A DNA stretch of 9,401 nt from contig DITO01000032.1 of NCBI GenBank assembly GCA_002422065.1, forward strand, positions 1 through 9,401, read 5' to 3'. Under the pieces are notes generated by a model. That model did no database searches. It saw only the letters and a program-made list of their open reading frames with translations, and was not told where the DNA came from. Every line of letters begins with the position of its first letter. Position 1 is the stretch's first letter. Below, piece after piece: positions 1 through 4,556 of the stretch. A program made the translations under genes and the position numbers. Source of the DNA: Erysipelotrichaceae bacterium UBA6182 (GTDB lineage: Bacteria > Bacillota_I > Bacilli_A > Erysipelotrichales > Erysipelotrichaceae).

Positions 1-299
1 AGTGTAAGAGGTGTCATTCTAAAGGTACGAATGACCATATTGACGATGGCAAGTGAAATCCATGTTCCATAGACAAGATAGAATGTATAGCGTTGACGCT
101 TTGTAAAGAAGACAAATGAAAATGATAATGCAACTAAACATGCATTATAAAAAAACACCATAGGATGATTGATTAAAAAGTCTATCATCTCTGATATTGA
201 ACGTCGATTGAATAGTTCTATGATTAGAACTAGTCCAAATGATACCATCATCCAATAAATGAATGATTGAGAATATTTTTTAGAATTTAAATTCTTCAT
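1..299 (-). CDS. LTA-synthase-like membrane protein, N-terminal part (cut by left edge)
   Basis: The first 99 codons of a minus-strand gene are present; the rest lies beyond the left edge. The peptide begins MKNLNSKKYSQSF and has three hydrophobic segments, at about residues 13-31, 48-66 and 71-91. Between and after them are the pieces I know from the membrane region of LTA-synthase-family (alkaline-phosphatase-superfamily) proteins: a Phe-Asn-Arg-Arg-Ser motif at 30-34, His-Pro-x-Val-Phe-x-Tyr-Asn at 45-52, and Arg-Met-Thr-Pro-Leu-Thr at 94-99. Family members polymerise glycerol-phosphate from phosphatidylglycerol with an extracellular sulfatase-like domain, which is not visible here, so the activity is inferred. 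I chose the ATG at 299. A GTG 18 nt upstream is in frame but has no ribosome binding site, and a TAA stop lies directly before it. No Shine-Dalgarno site precedes the ATG, and a promoter ends about 8 nt before it. Confidence 0.75.
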   Translation of the reverse strand, partial: MKNLNSKKYSQSFIYWMMVSFGLVLIIELFNRRSISEMIDFLINHPMVFFYNACLVALSFSFVFFTKRQRYTFYLVYGTWISLAIVNMVIRTFRMTPLT

Positions 300-307
300 G
301 ATGATGT

Positions 308-336
308 ATCTTAGCACTTATGATGATTGTTTGCAA
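308..336 (-). promoter_or_regulatory. Promoter of the LTA-synthase-like gene, apparently leaderless
   Basis: On the minus strand, TTGCAA (336-331) and TAAGAT (313-308) are separated by exactly 17 bp. Transcription would be expected to start about 7 nt after the -10, at 300-301, one or two bases before the ATG at 299. No purine-rich ribosome binding site lies in the 20 bases before the ATG, so a leaderless message is the simplest reading. The -35 matches 4 of 6 consensus bases and the -10 matches 5 of 6. Confidence 0.5.
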
Positions 337-516
337 TGATTCTATAGTAAAATGCATATAGTTCCCAATAAGTTACATAATTTATTTCAGTAAATTAATG
401 AAATTTACGAGTTAATGACTATTTGTTAGAAAATATGATTTCTACACTATTAAAAGTGACTTATTTTGTCTTTGATTTGATTCTTTTAATGAAAGTTAAT
501 AACTTTGAGAATACTA

Positions 517-548
517 ATAAAAAGACAACATCGCGAGATGTTGCCTTT
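517..548 (-). terminator. Rho-independent terminator of degV
   Basis: The arms at 521-532 and 537-548 form a 12-position stem with one A/C mismatch (525/544) around the loop at 533-536, which reads GCGA on the plus strand and TCGC on the minus-strand RNA. On the minus strand the stem runs into five T residues followed by A-T-T. It begins 16 bp after the degV stop codon and separates degV from the LTA-synthase-like gene downstream. Confidence 0.85.
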
Positions 549-563
549 ACAAAGATTTCTATA

Positions 564-1418
564 TTAAAGTTCTAATGATGATTGAACGCTTACAGCTCTT
601 AATCCAGCATGTGCTGTAAGTGTTGCTGGTAAATCAATAATGTCTACTTGGACTGGTCCAAAACGTTCTACTAATGCAGTTTTTAAACGATCAGCAATGT
701 CTTGAGCTTCACATTCGCAGATTACGAACTTAGTAACTCCCACTGTAACTCCCTTTTCAGCGAAATCTTCGATCACCATTTTGAAGATTCCAGCTTCAGT
801 ACGTGAAGTTCCAGCTTTTTCGAAAGTTGTCCCTCTGTTGCGAAGAGCAGCTAATGTTCTCAGTTTAAGAAGTGATGCTACTGTCTTTAGTGTTGGTGAT
901 ACACGGCCACCACGAACGAGTTGATCTAAATTCTCAGGAATTAAGAATCCTTGAGTCATATCAATAACAGTTTGTGCCATAGCTAAGATTTCTTCTTTGC
1001 TCTTGCCTTCTTTAACCATACTTGCCGCTTTGAACGTAATATCACGAAGTGCCCCAGCTAAACTAAAGGTATCTACTATAGTGACATTATCCATGTCATT
1101 ATCTGCCTTAGCTAAGTTATAACCTTGGAATGTTCCTGATAAGTGAGATGATAATGAGAAGATGATGATATCATCCCATCCTTCTGATTTCCATTTCACC
1201 ATGAGTTCATTAACATAACCTAAGTTTGGTTGTGATGTTTTAGGTGCTGCTTTGTTTTTCAGTTTTTCTCTAAGTTCTGCAACTGACATATCTAGTTGAT
1301 CACGATATACTTTACCGTCTAGTTCTACTGATAAAGGTACGATTTCGATTCCATGTGTTTTCGCTACATCTAAGTCAATTGACGAAGATGAGTCGGTTAC
1401 GATTAATATTTTTGACAT
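564..1418 (-). CDS. degV: DegV family fatty-acid-binding protein (FakB-like)
   Basis: This 284-residue protein is full length for the DegV family (usually about 280). Family members bind a fatty acid and, as FakB, present it to the kinase FakA, which makes acyl-phosphate for phospholipid synthesis from exogenous fatty acids. Visible signatures are the N-terminal IVTDSSSSI strand and loop (6-14), TSQPN (61-65), SHLSGT (91-96), the Gly-Gly-Arg of the lipid-pocket region (170-172) and a His in TAHAG (268-272), where FakB proteins carry the carboxylate-binding His. The T61-S62 pair also fits the fatty-acid head-group site. The start is the ATG at 1418, which has GGAGGA a few bases upstream and begins the canonical MSKILIVTDSS. 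The in-frame ATG at 1475 lies inside the -35 element and so cannot be on the message. The gene has its own promoter and terminator, so it is monocistronic. FakB activity is inferred from the family; the ligand cannot be read from sequence. Confidence 0.92.
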   Translation of the reverse strand: MSKILIVTDSSSSIDLDVAKTHGIEIVPLSVELDGKVYRDQLDMSVAELREKLKNKAAPKTSQPNLGYVNELMVKWKSEGWDDIIIFSLSSHLSGTFQGYNLAKADNDMDNVTIVDTFSLAGALRDITFKAASMVKEGKSKEEILAMAQTVIDMTQGFLIPENLDQLVRGGRVSPTLKTVASLLKLRTLAALRNRGTTFEKAGTSRTEAGIFKMVIEDFAEKGVTVGVTKFVICECEAQDIADRLKTALVERFGPVQVDIIDLPATLTAHAGLRAVSVQSSLEL

Positions 1419-1446
1419 AAGTCTCCTCCTAATAGGGTATGATGCC

Positions 1447-1475
1447 ATTATAGAGAGTGAAGGTTTGAATGTCAA
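1447..1475 (-). promoter_or_regulatory. Consensus sigma-A promoter of degV
   Basis: On the minus strand a perfect TTGACA (1475-1470), a 17-bp spacer and a perfect TATAAT (1452-1447) are present. The predicted start is near 1440, giving a leader of about 22 nt that contains the GGAGGA ribosome binding site before the ATG at 1418. A full 12 of 12 consensus match implies a strong promoter unless repressed, which fits the inverted repeat lying over its -35. Confidence 0.9.
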
Positions 1476-1478
1476 ACC
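1462..1478. promoter_or_regulatory. FabT-box-like inverted repeat over the degV -35
   Basis: GGTTTGA (1462-1468), a 3-bp centre and TCAAACC (1472-1478) form a perfect 7-bp inverted repeat. The TTTGA-N3-TCAAA core is the pattern I recall for FabT, the MarR-family repressor of fatty-acid genes in streptococci, enterococci and lactococci. The repeat contains the whole -35 TTGACA (1470-1475), a position where a bound repressor would block RNA polymerase. The downstream gene encodes a fatty-acid-binding protein, which supports the reading. No FabT gene is in the window, so the regulator is inferred. Confidence 0.6.
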
Positions 1479-1575
1479 ATATGGGTTTCATACTCGCCTT
1501 TTCACTTTAATTTCATCATTTTTTTGTGATAATCTAAGTAAATCATGTAATTGTGAAATGAATTTCATCATCTTT

Positions 1576-1584
1576 TGATATACT
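1576..1584 (+). promoter_or_regulatory. Extended -10 promoter of yigZ, apparently leaderless
   Basis: TGATATACT gives an extended TGn element joined to the -10 TATACT (1579-1584). The ATG at 1591 begins seven bases after the -10, exactly where transcription should start. There is no recognisable -35 at 17 bp, which extended -10 promoters tolerate, and the preceding bases contain no Shine-Dalgarno sequence. Confidence 0.55.
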
Positions 1585-1590
1585 AAATCT

Positions 1591-2187
1591 ATGAATACGA
1601 TTAAATCCGTAGCAACAACAACTTTCGACATTAAGAAATCAACGTTTATTGGTTATGTTTTTCCTTGCTCAAATAAAGATGATCTTAAGACACAGCTTGA
1701 CTTACATTGGAAACTACATCCAAAGGCTACCCACATTTGTGTTGCCTTTGTGGGAGATAACATAGATGATACATGGTTTGATGATAACGGAGAACCAACC
1801 CATAGTGCAGGAAAAGTAATGCTGAATGTTCTTTTGAAGCAAAATCTTCTTAGAACTGGTGCATTTGTTGTCCGCTATTATGGTGGTATTAATTTAGGAG
1901 TGGGTGGTCTTGTTAAGGCGTATACCACTGCAATTACAGAAACACTTAAAGAGACCCAAATCAAAGCCATTGAACATCAACCTCAAGTACACTTCACTCT
2001 ATGCTTTGAATATGGTTTTTCTTTATGGGAAACATTAAAGAGAAAGAAATGGAATATTGAAGTTAAACAACATGATGAATATTTAAGCTTTTCGATTATG
2101 TGTAGTAAAGAAGAAATCATGGCTTGGTTAAGTCCAATCCCTAGTTCTTGTTATGGTGAGATCACAGAAAACTTAATTGAAATATGA
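1591..2187 (+). CDS. YigZ/IMPACT family protein (UPF0029)
   Basis: This 198-residue protein belongs to the YigZ/YvyE/IMPACT family. The N-terminal domain (about 10-115) has the family's signature run: GDNIDDTWFDDNGEP (55-69), then SAG and MLNVL (72-81), then VVRYYGGINLGVGGLVKAY (93-111). The C-terminal part (about 130-190) fits the small ferredoxin-like DUF1949 domain. Bacterial members are cytosolic. The eukaryotic homologue IMPACT modulates the Gcn1-Gcn2 translational stress response, but the bacterial role is not firmly settled and nothing here specifies it. The start matches the family N-terminus, with 'DIKKSTFIG' aligning to the usual 'xIKKSRFIA', so no residues seem to be missing despite the lack of a ribosome binding site. 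A Fur-family gene follows after 14 bp on the same strand. Confidence 0.9.
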   Translation: MNTIKSVATTTFDIKKSTFIGYVFPCSNKDDLKTQLDLHWKLHPKATHICVAFVGDNIDDTWFDDNGEPTHSAGKVMLNVLLKQNLLRTGAFVVRYYGGINLGVGGLVKAYTTAITETLKETQIKAIEHQPQVHFTLCFEYGFSLWETLKRKKWNIEVKQHDEYLSFSIMCSKEEIMAWLSPIPSSCYGEITENLIEI

Positions 2188-2193
2188 TATAAT
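2185..2193 (+). promoter_or_regulatory. Extended -10 promoter of the fur-family gene, overlapping the yigZ stop
   Basis: TGATATAAT carries a perfect TATAAT (2188-2193) with an extended TGn. The TGn is the TGA stop codon of yigZ (2185-2187). The ATG at 2202 begins nine bases after the -10, so the leader would be only one or two bases, and no ribosome binding site is visible. No good -35 is present at the correct distance. Confidence 0.55.
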
Positions 2194-2201
2194 CGATAAT
2201 C

Positions 2202-2645
2202 ATGAACAACACAAAAGAACTATTAGCACGAGTCAATCTCAAGTACACTAAACAGCGTGAAATCATCCTAGATGCTCTACGTGATTTAAAGGTGCCTGTT
2301 ACTGTGGAGAAATTGGATGACTACTGTCGTCAAAACCAACATCCAATCAATCTCTCCACCATCTATCGAACCATTGATTCTCTTTCACAAGTTAATCTGA
2401 TTCATAAAACCTATAATTCCATTACACAAACCACAATGATAGAATTAGTTGCTCCAACTCATAAACACTACCTTGTATGTGTTGAGTGTCATAAAATGAT
2501 TCCTATTAAAATGTGTCCAATGCATGGCATTCTAGATACCATTAAAACTGATTATGACTTTGTGGTTTCATCTCATCAACTTGAGATATCAGGTTTATGC
2601 TCAGCATGTGCTAAAAAGAAAAAAGAATTAGATTTAGTGAAATAA
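2202..2645 (+). CDS. Fur family metal-responsive transcriptional regulator (possibly Zur-like)
   Basis: This 147-residue protein is normal length for Fur/Zur/PerR regulators. The N-terminal winged helix spans about residues 8-84, with the recognition segment NLSTIYRTIDSL at 50-61. The dimerisation domain has the two CxxC pairs that hold the structural zinc (C93/C96 and C133/C136). His residues at 87, 89 and 125 are placed like sensing-metal ligands. An added Cys-Pro at 105-106 after CHKMIPIKM resembles what I recall from Zur-like members in Clostridia, so zinc sensing is slightly favoured. Iron or peroxide sensing cannot be excluded. The protein would repress metal-uptake genes, none of which lie in this window. 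The gene follows yigZ by 14 bp but appears to have its own promoter at the yigZ stop. Without a Shine-Dalgarno site it may be poorly translated from a yigZ read-through message. Confidence 0.85.
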   Translation: MNNTKELLARVNLKYTKQREIILDALRDLKVPVTVEKLDDYCRQNQHPINLSTIYRTIDSLSQVNLIHKTYNSITQTTMIELVAPTHKHYLVCVECHKMIPIKMCPMHGILDTIKTDYDFVVSSHQLEISGLCSACAKKKKELDLVK

Positions 2646-2742
2646 CTGAGTAGTTTCTCTTTTGAAGATTGATTACACTAGTCTTTCTTTTTGGTAAGAC
2701 AATATAAGATAAGACCATACAAAAGTATTAATCAATGATAAT

Positions 2743-2774
2743 AAAGAACTTTACTAATAAAAGTGAAGTTCTTT
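2743..2774. terminator. Hairpin terminator after the fur-family gene, probably bidirectional
   Basis: The arms at 2743-2755 and 2762-2774 pair over 13 positions with one G-T pair, around a six-base loop. The plus strand continues only into TTCC, so the T-tract is short for the fur-side message. The minus strand reads a T-rich stretch after the stem. It sits between two convergent transcription units. Confidence 0.6.
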
Positions 2775-2781
2775 TCCTATT

Positions 2782-2820
2782 AAAAAGGTCCAGTGATTTT
2801 CACTGAACCTTAGTTTTTTT
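2782..2820. terminator. Bidirectional terminator between convergent genes
   Basis: The arms at 2785-2796 and 2800-2811 form a 12-position stem with a single C/A mismatch. On the plus strand seven T residues follow (2814-2820). On the minus strand five T residues follow (2786-2782). It can therefore end transcripts of the fur-family gene from the left and of the unknown gene from the right. The TAA stop of the unknown gene (2819-2821) lies within the plus-strand T-run, so the terminator starts immediately after that coding region. Confidence 0.85.
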
Positions 2821-3622
2821 ATAATCTCCACATCTCAGATAAAGGCATGAAGACAAGGGAGTCTGCATTCACTTTAGCTTGATGACGTTGTGCTTTAACA
2901 TTATTTTCAAGTTGTGCAAGAAGTGGTTTGTTTGTCATTGTCATAACATACAATGTCTTCTTGAGTAAGTACCATGAAACGATGGCTTTATGGATCACTG
3001 GACTGCGGTCTTCAAGTGTTGGTACTACTTGAATGACATGATCTTTAATGCTTTGTGATAAAGCAACACATGCTGCGACAGCTTCATCAAGTTTCTTAAA
3101 GACATGGTTATCGAGTACTCGTTGTGCATTCCCAATCGTCATTTGATCTTGTAGAACTTTTTTAATTAATGATGCATCATACATGGTTGAATCTGTGACA
3201 CATGACATTACGAAATTTCTTTGATCTTGAAATATAGCTTCTGGTTCTGTTAGTGCAAAATAATAACCTTTAGAAATTAGATAATCCTCTTTACTTGGGC
3301 CACCCAAGATAAAGCCTACCCCTACTTTCTTTTGAGTATCTCCATAGACAATGTAAGGAACATGTATCGGTCTTTCAGGAAGTTTAAGAATATCCTTGTA
3401 ACGTATGATTTGGTTCGTCACTAAATTAGGATTAACCCCAAATGAGTAATCCACCATAATTCTAAAATTAGGATTCATCTCAAACAATTCTTGGAAGAGT
3501 GGATACAAAGAATGTTCTTCACTGATTGTAGTGAGGAAGTCTTCTAAGTAGCCATTGAAGGCGCAACGTCCATTTTCTTTACGAACGTCTGGAATCTGCA
3601 ATAAAATCTCCGTTACAGACAT
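2819..3622 (-). CDS. Conserved-looking protein of unknown function, 267 aa
   Basis: I do not recognise this protein. It has 267 residues, no signal peptide and no convincing membrane segment, so it is probably cytosolic. Its middle contains IVYGDTQKKVGVGFILGGPS (91-110), a strand-turn-strand stretch rich in Gly. From about 150 to the C-terminus it looks mainly helical, with a repeated hydrophobic pattern and a basic patch at 244-250 (AQRHQAK). There are three Cys (20, 141, 186) with no metal-binding spacing. The start is the ATG at 3622, preceded by AAGGGGG as ribosome binding site. The gene starts 22 bp after the EamA transporter gene on the same strand with no promoter or terminator between, so the two are probably co-transcribed. 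Codon and base use look like the neighbours, and the open frame with ribosome binding site and terminator makes it a real gene. Confidence 0.8.
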   Translation of the reverse strand: MSVTEILLQIPDVRKENGRCAFNGYLEDFLTTISEEHSLYPLFQELFEMNPNFRIMVDYSFGVNPNLVTNQIIRYKDILKLPERPIHVPYIVYGDTQKKVGVGFILGGPSKEDYLISKGYYFALTEPEAIFQDQRNFVMSCVTDSTMYDASLIKKVLQDQMTIGNAQRVLDNHVFKKLDEAVAACVALSQSIKDHVIQVVPTLEDRSPVIHKAIVSWYLLKKTLYVMTMTNKPLLAQLENNVKAQRHQAKVNADSLVFMPLSEMWRL

Positions 3623-3644
3623 GACTTGCCCCCTTTCGGATGGG

Positions 3645-4511
3645 TTATGATTTCTTCTTAACTATTAGTGGCATTGCTTCTAGAAAAAAAACTGATCCAA
3701 GTAACAAAATCCCACCAATCCATGTTTGTGTTGGAATCACAAGTTTAAACACAATCGCAGAACCAAGTACTCCAAATATGGCTTCAAAAGTAAGAATAAT
3801 GGAGGCCACTGATGAGGCCACTGACTTCTGCCCAAACGTTTGCAGAAAGAAAGCTATTCCACTACTAATTAAACCAATATACAACACATAGTATAAACCA
3901 GAAGCGGTAAAATTTGTATCCGTAAATAGCAAAAAAGTGCTAGAAATTGCTGACATCGTGAATAATTGTATCGTTGTAAGCGATAAACTGTCATTAAAAT
4001 GTGATAATTGGCTTAATTTGATGATATGAACCGCAAAGAACAGTGCACCTGCTAGTAACCAAATATCCCCAAAATTGACACGAATTGAACCTTGAACACT
4101 AATTAATGCAACTCCTATGAATGCTGTAATCGAAGTTATTATCTCTAATGGATGAATCTTATCTTTATACCAAATTGCTCCAATAATAGGAACAAATATC
4201 ACATACATTGCGGTAATGAAAGAAGCATTCGCAGGACCTGAAATAGCTTGTCCATATGTCTGTCCGACAAAGCCTAAAGTAAGGAAGATCCCTGCCTTTA
4301 TCCCTTCAATCATTAATGCTTTGTTTCTCCAGAATTTTCTTCGATATGAAAACATAAGAAGTAAAAGTCCCCCAATGAATCCACGAGCTGCTAGCAGTGT
4401 CATTGGGTCCCATCCAGAAATTAGGGCACCCTCAACTGCTACGAAACCAAAACCCCATAAAAATGCTGATAAAAATAATGATGACTTTGCAAGTTTGATT
4501 TCTGCGCTCAT
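3645..4511 (-). CDS. EamA/DMT family membrane transporter
   Basis: This 288-residue integral membrane protein has about ten hydrophobic helices in two repeats of five, the layout of the EamA (DUF6) domain of the drug/metabolite transporter superfamily. The first repeat contains the 'FLWGFGFVAVEGAL' opening helix (17-30) and NASFITAMYVIFVPIIGAI (95-113), matching the family's conserved helix 4. The second contains SVASIILTFEAIFGVLGS (234-251), the equivalent helix with the conserved Glu. A basic C-terminal tail (KKKS) would lie in the cytosol. The family exports or imports amino acids, nucleotides and other metabolites; the substrate cannot be told from sequence. The start is the ATG at 4511 with AAGGAG five bases upstream. 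It is transcribed divergently from addB and is followed after 22 bp by a gene of unknown function, which may act with it. Confidence 0.9.
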   Translation of the reverse strand: MSAEIKLAKSSLFLSAFLWGFGFVAVEGALISGWDPMTLLAARGFIGGLLLLMFSYRRKFWRNKALMIEGIKAGIFLTLGFVGQTYGQAISGPANASFITAMYVIFVPIIGAIWYKDKIHPLEIITSITAFIGVALISVQGSIRVNFGDIWLLAGALFFAVHIIKLSQLSHFNDSLSLTTIQLFTMSAISSTFLLFTDTNFTASGLYYVLYIGLISSGIAFFLQTFGQKSVASSVASIILTFEAIFGVLGSAIVFKLVIPTQTWIGGILLLGSVFFLEAMPLIVKKKS

Positions 4512-4527
4512 ATCTACTCCTTTATCT

Positions 4528-4556
4528 TGTATAATGTTATTCAGGGGATAATCTAA
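4528..4556 (-). promoter_or_regulatory. Possible promoter of the EamA gene
   Basis: On the minus strand TTAGAT (4556-4551), a 17-bp spacer and TATACA (4533-4528) form a weak promoter candidate. Its -10 overlaps the -10 of the addB promoter on the other strand. The predicted start falls at the edge of the AAGGAG ribosome binding site (4522-4517), so the real start may differ. The evidence is modest. Confidence 0.3.
4530..4547 (+). promoter_or_regulatory. addB promoter -10 and ribosome binding site
   Basis: A perfect TATAAT lies at 4530-4535. Transcription would start near 4542, giving a leader of about 14 nt. AGGGG (4543-4547) is placed eight bases before the ATG at 4556 and serves as the ribosome binding site. 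No convincing -35 is found 16-18 bp upstream; that position falls inside the start of the divergent EamA gene. Confidence 0.5.

Noticed and set aside
300..317. Alternative GTG start for the LTA-synthase-like gene
   Set aside because: It is in frame and directly after a stop codon, but has no ribosome binding site, lies upstream of the predicted transcription start and would add residues not typical for the family.
2185..2205. Fur/Zur-type box for autoregulation at the fur-family promoter
   Set aside because: The AT-rich bases around the -10 look superficially like a Fur box, but the half-sites are not symmetric, so I cannot support an operator.
2660..2690. Small hairpin just after the fur-family gene
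   Set aside because: Only about six pairs including a G-T pair, with a nine-base loop; the two stronger hairpins downstream are better terminators.
3640..3891. Plus-strand open frame of 83 codons
   Set aside because: It lies antisense within the EamA transporter gene, starts without a ribosome binding site and has no family-like sequence. The minus-strand frame explains the region fully.
4216..4551. Plus-strand open frame of 111 codons
   Set aside because: It is antisense to the N-terminal half of the EamA gene, with a composition rich in Pro, Ser and Asn typical of a shadow frame, and its end runs into the addB promoter.
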